From an uncultured Eubacteriales bacterium (GTDB lineage: Bacteria; Bacillota; Clostridia; Christensenellales; CAG-917), in the NCBI GenBank assembly GCA_900544575.1, contig UQVO01000003.1:62001-126000 (forward strand): a DNA stretch of 64,000 nucleotides, in the 5' to 3' direction. Under the pieces are notes generated by a model. The model saw nothing but the letters and a program-made list of their open reading frames with translations. It did no database searches and was not told the origin of the DNA. The position numbers and the translations under genes are program-made. Shown piece by piece: positions 53,361 to 61,850 of the stretch (positions are counted from its first letter, which is position 1; every line of letters starts with the position of its first letter).

Positions 53361-54867
53361 CGCTCAACCTCACATAGTCCGTTTTTCCTATCTGCGTGCG
53401 CGGAAGCGCGTCCACGCACAAAACGTATTTCGGTTCGTGCCACTTGGAAAGTTGGTCCACGATATGTTTCTTCACCGTCTTTATTTGCTCATCGGACAGT
53501 TTACCCGTCACAAACAGCGCGATAAACGGCTTGTTGTTCTCCCTGACCTCTATCGCGGCGCAAGGTCCGACGAAAGGCAGTTCCACCGCCGCCCGCTCGA
53601 TTTCCGCGGGGAACACGTTGACGCCCGATATCTTGATGAGCCTTTTTTTCCGCCCCATAAAGAACAGCGAGCCGTCGGGAAGTTCCTTGAACATATCCCC
53701 CGTTTTCAGCCAGTCCGTGCCGTCCTCGCGGGCATACACGGCGCGCGTCCCCTCCTCGTCGTCGAGGTAACCCAGCATAAGCTGGTTGCCCGTCAGCAGC
53801 AGTTCGCCCGTTTCGCCCTTCGCGACGTCTTTTCCGTCCTCGCCGACTATGCGGCAGCGCATATTCGCAAGCGGTTTCCCCAGCGCCGCGCCGCCCGCCT
53901 TTTCGGGAGAAAGCACGCACACGCTCCCCGTTTCGGTGAGCCCGTATCCGGGTGAAAGCACGCACTCCGTGCCCGCCTCCCTCATACGCTCGTCGAAACG
54001 CTTTTCGAGCTCCGCATCGACGGTGTCGCCGCCGACATAGACGTGACGCAGAGTGCGCACGTTCGCGCCGCGGAATTCTTCCTGCGCGAGCAGTTTGTTT
54101 ATCATACCCGGCACGGCTATCATAAGCGTGACGCCGTGCTTCGCTATGGCGCGCACCGCCTTGTCCGCGCGGAATACGGGCATAAGCACGGGCGCCGCGG
54201 AAACGCACATCACCGTGTGCAGCCCGACCAGCAGCCCGAAACCGTGGAACATAGGCAGCGCGGTGAGCATCCTGTCGCGTTCGTCGAAGGTGTCGCCCGC
54301 AAGCGTCGTGAACAGATTGCCCGTAAGAGCGTTTGCCGCCGCGGCAGACAAAACCACCGTCTTAGGCTCGCCCGACGTGCCGCCCGAACGCATATACACC
54401 GCGGGCTCGGACCCGTCGCCTTCGTAGGGCGTGAACTTCGCGGGACGCGGAAGCCCGATATAGCCGTAAGCGGCGTAAGGACACACAATCCTCTTCACGC
54501 CTTTCAGCCCTTTGCCCAGTCTTCTGAAATTGATGTCGGAAAGAAAAACCGCTTTCGGCCGCTGTTCTGCGACCGCTCTGTCGAATTCCCCCCTCGCCAT
54601 CAGCGGATGTATCATTGACGCGACCGCCCCGATACGCGAAACCGCATAAAAAGCCACTATGCCCTGCTCTATCGTGGGCAGCGCGAGCATAACCACGTCG
54701 CCTCTGCCTATGCCGAGCGCCGCAAGCCCGCCCGCGACGCGTTCGACCTCGCGGAAAAGCCTGCCGAAAGTCATGCGCCTGCTGCCTCTTATAAATGCCG
54801 CAGCCTTGCCGTCCTTCGGGCGGTAGGTGCGCATATAATCGTAAAACGACGCATTCTCCTTTACCAT
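53326..54867 (-). CDS. Acyl-CoA synthetase family ligase, apparently leaderless
   Basis: 513 residues, ANL superfamily. ENASFYDYMRTYRPKDGKAA is the usual start. P-loop RSGGTSGEPKTVVL, GYGLTETGS, TGD and hinge KKRLIKISGVNVFP are present, with the final catalytic Lys in TQIGKTDYVRL. It activates a carboxylic acid, probably a fatty acid. No Shine-Dalgarno precedes ATG 54867; the promoter -10 box ends 6 bases before it, so transcription should start at the ATG itself. The AAGGAG inside codons 3-4 has no in-frame start at a usable distance. It is the first gene of the five-gene operon. Confidence 0.9.
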   Translation of the reverse strand: MVKENASFYDYMRTYRPKDGKAAAFIRGSRRMTFGRLFREVERVAGGLAALGIGRGDVVMLALPTIEQGIVAFYAVSRIGAVASMIHPLMARGEFDRAVAEQRPKAVFLSDINFRRLGKGLKGVKRIVCPYAAYGYIGLPRPAKFTPYEGDGSEPAVYMRSGGTSGEPKTVVLSAAAANALTGNLFTTLAGDTFDERDRMLTALPMFHGFGLLVGLHTVMCVSAAPVLMPVFRADKAVRAIAKHGVTLMIAVPGMINKLLAQEEFRGANVRTLRHVYVGGDTVDAELEKRFDERMREAGTECVLSPGYGLTETGSVCVLSPEKAGGAALGKPLANMRCRIVGEDGKDVAKGETGELLLTGNQLMLGYLDDEEGTRAVYAREDGTDWLKTGDMFKELPDGSLFFMGRKKRLIKISGVNVFPAEIERAAVELPFVGPCAAIEVRENNKPFIALFVTGKLSDEQIKTVKKHIVDQLSKWHEPKYVLCVDALPRTQIGKTDYVRLSDEFEQNRKKSS

Positions 54868-54873
54868 GGCTTT

Positions 54874-54903
54874 ATTATAAGTCGCACACGCGCGCGTCGT
54901 CAA
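54874..54903 (-). promoter_or_regulatory. Promoter of the five-gene flavoprotein operon (leaderless)
   Basis: Minus-strand TTGACG (54898-54903), 18 bases, TATAAT (54874-54879), then AAAGCC and the ATG. A start 7 bases after the -10 box falls on the A of ATG 54867. Confidence 0.85.
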
Positions 54904-55011
54904 TATGCAAAACCTACTTGCCGCAGGATAAGAACACAAAAAAATTTTTTTGTCCGATATGTATAAATCCTCCCCGCGCAGTCGATAATCACGCCAAACG
55001 GAGGTAATGCT

Positions 55012-55662
55012 ATGAGCAAAATTTCAGTTGCCGCAAAAAAAATCGGCGAATTTATGAAGAGAAACGCTTTCTATCTTCTCATCGTGCTCTGCATAGCGTC
55101 GGTGGCAACCGTCATTGCGCTTGCAGCCAGCGGTGATTTCGGTTCCGACCCCGGTTCCGCAGTCGTTCAGCCCGAACCCGACGACCCCGGTACGCCCGAC
55201 GAACCCGACGACCCCGACGAAAAGCCCGACGAACCCGAAGAGCCCACTCTCTCCTTCGAGTCCCCCGTCAACGGCACGGTATCTCTCGAATACAGCGACA
55301 CCGTCCTCGTGTGGAACGACACCCTCGGACAGTACGAAGTGCACCTCGGCGTGGACTTTACGGGTGACGACCTCTCCGTCTTTGCGGCGGAAGCGGGCAC
55401 GGTTTCGGAAGTCGGCACGGACGTGCTTGAAGGCAATTACGTCGTCATCGACCACGAAGACGGCTATCAGACCCGCTACTACTCTCTCGACGAGAACATA
55501 GAAGTCGCCAAGGGCGACACAGTGGAAAAAGGTCAGCTTCTCGGCACGATGTCCGCTTCCCGCGGCTCGGAAAGCCTTGCGGGCAACCATCTCCACTTCG
55601 AGATGAGCAAGGACGGCACGGACATCAATCCTCTCGACGTCCTCGTGCTCGAAGAGAAGTGA
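55012..55662 (+). CDS. Membrane-anchored M23 (LytM/SpoIIQ-like) peptidase domain protein
   Basis: 216 residues. One membrane helix (about 19-41), then a linker rich in Pro, Asp and Glu (about 50-82), then an M23 domain. The zinc ligands look present: HLGVDF near residue 113 (His and Asp) and HLHFEM near 196. Family members cut peptidoglycan cross-links or, as SpoIIQ, act as engulfment scaffolds; small size and topology fit the SpoIIQ-like group. RBS GGAGGTAA before ATG 55012. No vegetative promoter is evident. TATAAAT at about 54961-54968 followed about 17 bases later by CGATAAT might be an alternative-sigma promoter. Confidence 0.88.
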   Translation: MSKISVAAKKIGEFMKRNAFYLLIVLCIASVATVIALAASGDFGSDPGSAVVQPEPDDPGTPDEPDDPDEKPDEPEEPTLSFESPVNGTVSLEYSDTVLVWNDTLGQYEVHLGVDFTGDDLSVFAAEAGTVSEVGTDVLEGNYVVIDHEDGYQTRYYSLDENIEVAKGDTVEKGQLLGTMSASRGSESLAGNHLHFEMSKDGTDINPLDVLVLEEK

Positions 55663-55718
55663 CCACCGCAACCGATTTACGACATCACTTATGATGAAAT
55701 AATCTCCCCCCTTACGCA

Positions 55719-55746
55719 GAAAGGCGAGGCACCTGCCTCGCCTTTC
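55719..55746. terminator. Bidirectional hairpin between the M23 and symporter genes
   Basis: GAAAGGCGAGGC / GCCTCGCCTTTC perfect 12-bp stem with loop ACCT, between convergent genes. T-tracts are short. Confidence 0.8.
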
Positions 55747-55765
55747 GCGTTATGCGCGCGCACAT

Positions 55766-57385
55766 TCAATCCTGTTTCGCGGCGCGGGAGTATACGAGAT
55801 GCTTCGGCAGCGCGGCGGAGAAAATCGAGTCCAGAAGTTCGCGGCTGACCGCGCATTTGCGCGAGAATATCAGGCTCGCGACGGGGGTCACTATCATACT
55901 CGCCGCCATCGTCACCACGCCTATGAAAGGCGACTGACCTATGCCCGCCTTGAACGCTTCCCCGAATGCGGGGTCCAGCCCGTCCGAGCGCAGCGAGAAA
56001 TAGCCGAGCCCGACGATGAGCGCGAAAGTGAGCAGGAGCGAGAAGATTATGGAAGCGTACGCGCCCGCTTTGTTCGCCTTTTTGCTGTACAGCCCGTAAA
56101 CGTACGGGCCCATAAAGCAGCCCGCTATCGCGCCCCAGCTCAGGCTCATCATACTGACTATGGCGTCTATCTCCACTATGGCGAGCACGGCGGACACCGC
56201 CACGAACACCAGGCACAGCACGCGTATCAGTATGTTGAGATTGCTTTCGGGAGCGGTTTTTCTGACGTAGCCCTTATAAAAGTCCACGGTCACGGTGGAG
56301 CTGGAAGACAACGACAGCGCGGCAAGCGTGGACATAGACGCGGAAAACAGCAGCACTATAATGAGCCCCAGCAATGCGGAAGGCAGATTTTCCACCAGCA
56401 TCGTGGGCACGAGCCTGTCGAAGTTGCCGTCCGGCACCTCGCTGACGAAACGCGTAATCATACTTCCCATAAAGTACGCTCCGCAGCCGACTATCGCGGA
56501 AAACACCGTGGAAATGACCGCCCCTTTGCGTATGGCGGCTTTGTCTTTTATGGCATAAAACTTGTGTATGGACTGCGGCATACCCCACATACCGAAAGAC
56601 GTCAGGCACACGAGTATGATTATGTTGAACAGCTGATTGTCGAGGAATGTGCCGCCTTCGGGGGTGACGGGGTTGGGAATGAGGGTGAGGTCGGGGTCCG
56701 CAAACAGCGCACCGAGCCCCTCTCCCCAGTTCATCTGCGGCAGGTCGAGCAGCATAAACACCGTGACGACAATGCCGACAATCATTATAAGCCCCTGGAT
56801 GAAGTCCGTGATTGTGGTGGCGAAATAGCCGCCGAGGAAAAGATACGCCGCCGTCAGCGCCGCGAGTATCAGAATGCACCACATAGAGTCGATGCCGAGC
56901 GCCGCTTCGAATATATAGCCCATCCCCTGATAGACCGACGCGGAATAAGGCAGCAAAAACACGAATATCGTAAGGGCGGCAAAGAGTTTTATATACTTAC
57001 TCTCATACCTTTTCTCGAAAAATTCCGGCATCGTGCGCGCGCCGAGTTTCGCGGTCATGACCTTGGTCCTGTTTGCCAGCACCAGCCACGCGGCAAGCGT
57101 GCCGATAATCATATTCCCGATGCCTATCCAGACCGCGGAAAGCCCGAAATTCCAGCCGAATTTGCCCGCGTATCCGACGAAAACCACGGCGGAAAAGTAC
57201 GTCGCGCCGTAAGCGAATGCGGACAGCCAGCCGCCCACGCCCTTGTTGGCGAACATAAAACCTTCCACGCTCGTACTCTTGCGGCGCGTGATGAGCGCAA
57301 CGGCGAGAATGACCGCCATATACACTCCGAAAATCAGCCATTGCGGCCAGACTTCGCCTCCCGCCTCGGAAATCAATGAGGGCAT
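55766..57385 (-). CDS. Sodium/solute symporter (SSS family)
   Basis: 539 residues from ATG 57385 with RBS AAGGAGATAT; a longer upstream reading is not supported. There are about 13 helices. Family motifs: SVEGFMFANKGVGGWLSAFA, YGATYFSAVVFVGYAGKFG and TMPEFFEKRYESK near residue 110, plus the sodium-site helix AALSLSSSSTVTVDFYKG. The group includes proline, pantothenate and sialic acid carriers. The substrate cannot be assigned. It is preceded by a cluster of CATATG-centred palindromes. Confidence 0.93.
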   Translation of the reverse strand: MPSLISEAGGEVWPQWLIFGVYMAVILAVALITRRKSTSVEGFMFANKGVGGWLSAFAYGATYFSAVVFVGYAGKFGWNFGLSAVWIGIGNMIIGTLAAWLVLANRTKVMTAKLGARTMPEFFEKRYESKYIKLFAALTIFVFLLPYSASVYQGMGYIFEAALGIDSMWCILILAALTAAYLFLGGYFATTITDFIQGLIMIVGIVVTVFMLLDLPQMNWGEGLGALFADPDLTLIPNPVTPEGGTFLDNQLFNIIILVCLTSFGMWGMPQSIHKFYAIKDKAAIRKGAVISTVFSAIVGCGAYFMGSMITRFVSEVPDGNFDRLVPTMLVENLPSALLGLIIVLLFSASMSTLAALSLSSSSTVTVDFYKGYVRKTAPESNLNILIRVLCLVFVAVSAVLAIVEIDAIVSMMSLSWGAIAGCFMGPYVYGLYSKKANKAGAYASIIFSLLLTFALIVGLGYFSLRSDGLDPAFGEAFKAGIGQSPFIGVVTMAASMIVTPVASLIFSRKCAVSRELLDSIFSAALPKHLVYSRAAKQD

Positions 57386-57402
57386 CTTATATCTCCTTGC
57401 AA

Positions 57403-57574
57403 GCGCATATGCGCAGATTTTCCGTCCTTGGCGCTTCTGCCCGCAAAAAGGACGCGCGCCCCGCGGGCGCATATGTACCTTTGCGCACATAGCCGCCGCC
57501 GAATTTGCACATATGCGAATTCATACACGCAAAAACGTATGATAAAATGCGCATTCATGCGCATATACATATGC
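57403..57574. repeat. Cluster of CATATG-centred palindromes upstream of the symporter
   Basis: CATATG occurs at 57406, 57470, 57510 and 57568, mostly as GCgCATATGcGC-like palindromes, in the 189 bases between the symporter start and the stop of the phosphatase gene. It could be an operator array; no consensus for a known regulator was recognised. Confidence 0.45.
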
Positions 57575-58363
57575 TCACACGAGCATATCGGGTATCTCTC
57601 TCACCGCACTCAGGATATAGTCCGGCTTCACCTTCGACTTCGCCGCCGCCTCCGCCGTGGTTTCGCCCGACAGAACCAGCACGGACACGAAACCGCAGTT
57701 CTTGCCGAAGGCGATGTCCGTGTAAAGCCTGTCGCCGACCATCGCTATCTTGCGCGGCGGCAGGTTGTATTTCAGCGCTATCCTCTGCCCCGCCGTACGG
57801 TGCGGCTTGCCCATCACCAGGTCGGGTTCCCTCCCGACGGTGAGTTTTATCGCGGAAAGCATCGCCCCGACGTCGGGCATCGGGCATCCTTCCGCGGGGC
57901 AGAAATTGTCGGGGTGCGTCGCAATAAACGGCAGTCCGTCGTTCACGAAACGACAGAATTTGTAAAGTTTGTCGTAAGTGAGAGAAGTGTCGAAACCTAT
58001 GACGGCAAGGTCGGGGTCGTCCTCGACGAGCTCGATGCCGTACATCTCGAATTCCGAGCGCAGACGGTCGTTGCCGAGCAGATAAACTTTTTTGCCGCGG
58101 TAATTGTCGAGAAGATATTCGCAGGTGACCTGTCCGCTGGTGTAAATCTCGTCGGAATACACGCGCAGACCGAGATTGTTCAGGCGCGCGATGTAGTCCG
58201 TATGCATTCTGGAACTGTTGTTGGTGAAAAAGCAGATGCGCTTGCCCATTTCGCGCAAGCGGTTGACGGCGGCAAACGAACCTTCTATTTCGTTGTCGCC
58301 GATGTAAACGGTGCCGTCGAGGTCGAACAGAAAAAGTTCGACTTCCCTGATGTTTTTCGCCAT
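57575..58363 (-). CDS. NagD-type HAD phosphatase
   Basis: 262 residues, class IIA HAD. Motif I FLFDLDGTVYIG, motif II FFTNNSS, motif III Lys in LVMGKPHRTAG and motif IV MVGDRLYTDIAFG are all intact, with the C2 cap between about 80 and 170. Such enzymes dephosphorylate glycerol phosphate, p-nitrophenyl phosphate or nucleotides. RBS AAAGGAAGG before ATG 58363. It lies 28 bases after the gene at 58392, same operon. Confidence 0.94.
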   Translation of the reverse strand: MAKNIREVELFLFDLDGTVYIGDNEIEGSFAAVNRLREMGKRICFFTNNSSRMHTDYIARLNNLGLRVYSDEIYTSGQVTCEYLLDNYRGKKVYLLGNDRLRSEFEMYGIELVEDDPDLAVIGFDTSLTYDKLYKFCRFVNDGLPFIATHPDNFCPAEGCPMPDVGAMLSAIKLTVGREPDLVMGKPHRTAGQRIALKYNLPPRKIAMVGDRLYTDIAFGKNCGFVSVLVLSGETTAEAAAKSKVKPDYILSAVREIPDMLV

Positions 58364-58391
58364 ATTCCTTCCTTTGTGAGCGGTGCGCCAG

Positions 58392-59534
58392 TCAGGCGCT
58401 CTTTCTGCCCTCTTCCCTCTCCGTCCCGGCAGTCATCACGGACAGAAACCCCGTCGCGGCGGCATAGCCGAGCAGACCGCCCGAAAGCTCTCCCGCAAGG
58501 GACATCGCATCCAGCACGTCGCGCGCGGTCACCGCGCTTTTGAGCCAATAGCCCGCGTCGTCGTAAATGCGCCGCCAACGCCTTTCGGCGGCGCGCATAT
58601 CCTGCACGGACAGCTCGGCAAGCAGGTCCATCCTGTATTCGCCGAGAATATAATTAATTCTAAAATAAACGTCCGTGTCGAAAAAGTCAAACGCCTGCAT
58701 AAGATTGACGCGCTCCCTGCCGGTAAGGCGCGCAATCTCGTCCAGCGCCGCGTCGTGGTCGGCGGGCACGAGAGTGTCTATCGCCGGCGACGAAAGAAAG
58801 GACGTATAGAACACGGCAAGCGCACACGCGGACAGAAAGACGTACTCTCCGCGCCGCCGCGGCGTCTTCCCCTTTTTCTCCGCAATCCCCGCGAGCAGTT
58901 CCGCCATTCTGTCGCAGGCATATCCGTCGCCGTACTCCGCGCCGCTTTCCAGCACGCGCACCGCAAGCTCCGTCCTGTCCCCGCACACGGTTTCCGTCTG
59001 TTTTCTTTCGGGAACGACCCGCGCCGTTATCTTGCGCGCATAACAGTCCTCGAACCTGCGCACGGGCAGAGCGTAAAGCAACCCCGCTCCCGCCGCCTCG
59101 CATTCCTTGGGACATCTGTCAAGCACTTCCCCGTCAAAGAACACCGCGCGCACCCCGCCGCCTTTCAGAAGTCCGTCCTCGCAAGGTACGGTCGGGAAAA
59201 GCACGCATTCCGCGTCCAGCTTTTTTGCCGCCGCTTTCGCCGCTTCCGCCGCCTCGGCAGCCCCCGCTCCGAGCACAAGCCGGCAGCATTCGTCCGCGTC
59301 CCCGCCGTCACGCGCACTCCGCTCCGTCACCCTGAACCCGAAACCTTTCAGCGCCTTGCTTATTTCTTCCGCCGTTTTCCCCGCGTCCGCGTCCGTCACA
59401 AGCAGAATGCGCCCGCTTTCCAGAAATTCCGCCACCGCCTCCGGCAGTTCGCCGACATAACCTCTGCCTGTGTATATCTCCGTTCCGTCCACGGTCGTAT
59501 TGAGCCGCGGCGCTTCCGTTTTTCCGCCGAGCAT
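58392..59534 (-). CDS. Degenerate Fe-ADH / glycerol-1-phosphate-dehydrogenase-fold protein
   Basis: 380 residues from ATG 59534, chosen for RBS GCGGAGGTGG; the upstream ATG at 59597 lacks one. The order fits the Fe-ADH/DHQ-synthase fold: strand RILLVTDADAG, a second strand with LVLGAGAAEAAEAAKAAAKKL where GGG-x-x-D is expected, VLFPTVPCEDGL where PT-x-S-x-D-G occurs in G1P dehydrogenases, and AVFFDGEVLDRCP with AAGAGLLYA. The metal Asp/His set is not evident. It is likely catalytically altered or regulatory. The assignment is by pattern only; the C-terminal 130 residues are unrecognised. Confidence 0.6.
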   Translation of the reverse strand: MLGGKTEAPRLNTTVDGTEIYTGRGYVGELPEAVAEFLESGRILLVTDADAGKTAEEISKALKGFGFRVTERSARDGGDADECCRLVLGAGAAEAAEAAKAAAKKLDAECVLFPTVPCEDGLLKGGGVRAVFFDGEVLDRCPKECEAAGAGLLYALPVRRFEDCYARKITARVVPERKQTETVCGDRTELAVRVLESGAEYGDGYACDRMAELLAGIAEKKGKTPRRRGEYVFLSACALAVFYTSFLSSPAIDTLVPADHDAALDEIARLTGRERVNLMQAFDFFDTDVYFRINYILGEYRMDLLAELSVQDMRAAERRWRRIYDDAGYWLKSAVTARDVLDAMSLAGELSGGLLGYAAATGFLSVMTAGTEREEGRKSA

Positions 59535-59682
59535 AGCCACCTCCGCATTCAACGCTAACACTCCGCCCTCCGCGAAAAACGGCTTCTTCTCCTGCATACG
59601 GTCGAAAGCTGCCGAAGCGTGCCGAAAACCCACCCTCACCGAAGCGGACGCCTTCTCCTGCGCGGCATTAAAAGAAAAACTC

Positions 59683-59709
59683 AAACAAAAACGCGCCGCA
59701 GTCGGCGCG
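59683..59709 (-). terminator. Terminator after rsmI
   Basis: CGCGCCG / CGGCGCG stem (59692-59698, 59703-59709), followed on the minus strand by TTTTTGTTTGAGTTTTT. The gene-free bases up to the next gene (59535-59682) hold only its RBS. Confidence 0.85.
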
Positions 59710-59713
59710 CAAC

Positions 59714-60511
59714 TCAAAGCGTGAGTCTGTAAATCTCGTTCTTCGGGACCCCGCGTTCCGCAGCGACCCGCTTTACGGCTTCCTTCTTGTCCATCCCGCC
59801 GCCCAGATATGCTGCAAGATGTTCCTCGGGAGAAAGCGCTAGCATCGGGTTTTCTTCCTCTCCCGCTTCCACGACAAGCACGATTTCCCCTCTCTCCTCG
59901 CACTCGAAGGAAAGCAGGGTGCTCTCCGTCACGCACTCGTGAAGTTTGGTCATCTCGCGCACAGCGTAAACCTTGCGGTCGCCGAGTATGCCGCCGAGCT
60001 CCGCCGCCGTCTTTTTCACGTCGTGGGGCGCGGCATATATGACGAGAGGCAGTCCCGCCTGCGCCGCACGTTCGACCGCGAGCCTGCGTGCCGACGCCTT
60101 TTCGGGCAAAAATCCAAGGAAAACGAACCCGCTGCTTTTCAGCCCGACGAGCGCAACGGCGGTGGTCGCGGCGCTCGGTCCCGGAACGCTTTCGACACTG
60201 ACCCCGCGCTTTCTGCAAAGTGCGACGACTTCCGCGCCGGGGTCGGACACGGAAGGCATACCCGCGTCCGTAATGAGCGCGACGTTTTTGCCGTTTTCGA
60301 CAAATTCCGCAAGTTTAAGTGCGCATTCCGCTTCGTTAAACTTGTGATATGACACAAGCTGTCCTTTCGCGCCTATATGCGCAAGCAACGGTCTGCTGTG
60401 CCGCGTATCTTCGCAGGCAATGACGTCCGCGGCGCGCAGAGTTTCCTCCGCGCGGCGGGTCAGGTCACCCATATTGCCTATCGGCGTGCCCACGATGTAA
60501 AGTTTTGCCAT
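59714..60511 (-). CDS. rsmI: 16S rRNA (cytidine-1402 2'-O) methyltransferase
   Basis: 265 residues. N-terminal LYIVGTPIGNMGDLTRRA and ACEDTRHSRPLL, then ALITDAGMPSVSDPG and VPGPSAATTAVALVG, are the RsmI signature of the tetrapyrrole-methylase fold. It 2'-O-methylates C1402 in the ribosomal decoding centre using SAM. The C-terminal domain (GGGMDKKEAVKRVAAE) is present. The start abuts the stop of the tRNA methyltransferase gene by a one-base overlap. Confidence 0.97.
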   Translation of the reverse strand: MAKLYIVGTPIGNMGDLTRRAEETLRAADVIACEDTRHSRPLLAHIGAKGQLVSYHKFNEAECALKLAEFVENGKNVALITDAGMPSVSDPGAEVVALCRKRGVSVESVPGPSAATTAVALVGLKSSGFVFLGFLPEKASARRLAVERAAQAGLPLVIYAAPHDVKKTAAELGGILGDRKVYAVREMTKLHECVTESTLLSFECEERGEIVLVVEAGEEENPMLALSPEEHLAAYLGGGMDKKEAVKRVAAERGVPKNEIYRLTL

Positions 60512-61215
60512 CAGCAGTAAAGCTCCTCTATCTCACGCGTCCGCGCGCCGTCGGCGTCCAGGACGTAAAGGGCGTCCGCGGTCATCCCCGTCTTTCCGCC
60601 TTTGCGTGCGGTCATAACAAACGCGTTTGCGCCCGCCCCGACGCGAGGAAACACGAAAGTCGTCTTTTTCGGTTCCAGCCCGTATGCCCTGAACGAAGTC
60701 ACCGCGTCGCACAGTCTGTCCGCGCGCATAACCAGCGTGAAGTCGCCTCCGAAACGCAGGCATTCCGCTCCCGCGCGGATGAAATCGTCGAGAGTCGCCT
60801 CTCCTTCCCTCTTCGCGCCCGCCGTCTTTCCTCCGTCCGTGCCGTCGGCGAAATCGAAATAGGGCGGATTGCACACGACTTTGTCGAAACTTTCCCTTCC
60901 GAGCTCTTCCCACGCCCCGCGAACGTCGCGGCACAGGACGCGCATACGCCCGTCAAGCCCGTTGCGGGCGGCATTCTTTGCGGCAAGTTCCGCCGCACGC
61001 GCGTCGATTTCGACGCCGACCGCCTCTTTCACGCCCTTTTTGAGCAGAGCGAGCACGCACATTATCCCGCCGCCGCAGCCGAGGTCGAGCAGCCTGTCGC
61101 GGCTGCCAGCGGAAAGCAGATTGGCGCAGATGACGGAGTCCTGCGAAAAACGGTAGCCTTCCGTATCCTGCAAAACGGAATGCCCCGCCGCGTCAAGCGT
61201 GACTTCGTATTCCAT
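60511..61215 (-). CDS. TrmN6-type tRNA1(Val) (adenine37-N6)-methyltransferase
   Basis: 234 residues. The SAM-binding motif is LLDLGCGGGIMCVLAL near residue 42, the acidic strand is AVGVEIDARAAELA, and the catalytic NPPY motif (VVCNPPYFDF) is near 113, as in N6-adenine methyltransferases. N-terminal GYRFSQDSVICANLL is typical of the YfiC/TrmN6 group that precedes rsmI in Firmicutes. It overlaps rplI and rsmI by one base each. Confidence 0.93.
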   Translation of the reverse strand: MEYEVTLDAAGHSVLQDTEGYRFSQDSVICANLLSAGSRDRLLDLGCGGGIMCVLALLKKGVKEAVGVEIDARAAELAAKNAARNGLDGRMRVLCRDVRGAWEELGRESFDKVVCNPPYFDFADGTDGGKTAGAKREGEATLDDFIRAGAECLRFGGDFTLVMRADRLCDAVTSFRAYGLEPKKTTFVFPRVGAGANAFVMTARKGGKTGMTADALYVLDADGARTREIEELYC

Positions 61216-61661
61216 CAGGCGCGTTCCACGCGGATTTTGACGTGAGCGGAGATTTCGGGATAGACGCGCACAAGCACTTCCGCCTCTCCGAAGTCGCGGA
61301 TGGTGTCCTTGATTTCTATCTTTTTCTTGTCGATGTCGAAGCCGAGCTCCGCAAGCGCAGCCGAGATGTTCTCGCCCGTGACGGAGCCGAACATCTTCCC
61401 GCCGTTGTCACCGCCGCGCATTTTTACGACGACGACCGTGTCTTTGAGTTTCTTCACCGTTTCGAGAGCTTCGGCACGCTCGGCGGCGACTTTTGCCTCG
61501 TGCGCTTTCCTGCGCTGTTCGGCGACGTACAGATTCTGCGTCGTGCCCTCGGTGGCAAGCCCCTTTTTGAGCAGGAAATTGCGGGCGTATCCGTCGTTGA
61601 CCTCGACAATCTCGCCCTTTTTGCCCGTACCTTTCACATCCTGATTGAGAATTACTTTCAT
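61215..61661 (-). CDS. rplI: Ribosomal protein bL9
   Basis: 148 residues from ATG 61661 with RBS AAGGAGAA. N-domain [20 protein letters not shown] with [15 protein letters not shown], a long helix ([15 protein letters not shown]), and C-domain [15 protein letters not shown]. Structural 50S subunit protein. It is the first gene of the rplI-trmN6-rsmI unit. Confidence 0.97.
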   Translation of the reverse strand: MKVILNQDVKGTGKKGEIVEVNDGYARNFLLKKGLATEGTTQNLYVAEQRRKAHEAKVAAERAEALETVKKLKDTVVVVKMRGGDNGGKMFGSVTGENISAALAELGFDIDKKKIEIKDTIRDFGEAEVLVRVYPEISAHVKIRVERA

Positions 61662-61680
61662 AATGTTCTCCTTTTCACGG

Positions 61681-61709
61681 ATTATAACACACGGCGCGCG
61701 AACTGACAA
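61681..61709 (-). promoter_or_regulatory. Promoter of the rplI operon
   Basis: Minus-strand TTGTCA (61704-61709), 17 bases, TATAAT (61681-61686), about 20 bases before the rplI ATG. Confidence 0.9.
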
Positions 61710-61850
61710 TACGCACGGCACACATAAACCGCTTCCGCCGCCGCAAACCGCAAAATCTTTCCCTTCCCCGCAAAAAACGAGGATTTTCCCGACTTGACGC
61801 GCGGACGTGTAAAAAGAATTTTTTTGGCAAAACTATCCTAGGAGGTAACT

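Noticed and set aside
59535..60218. Longer version of the gene at 58392 (608 codons)
   Set aside because: It would run through the rsmI terminator and overlap rsmI in another frame. The ATG at 59534 has a strong RBS.
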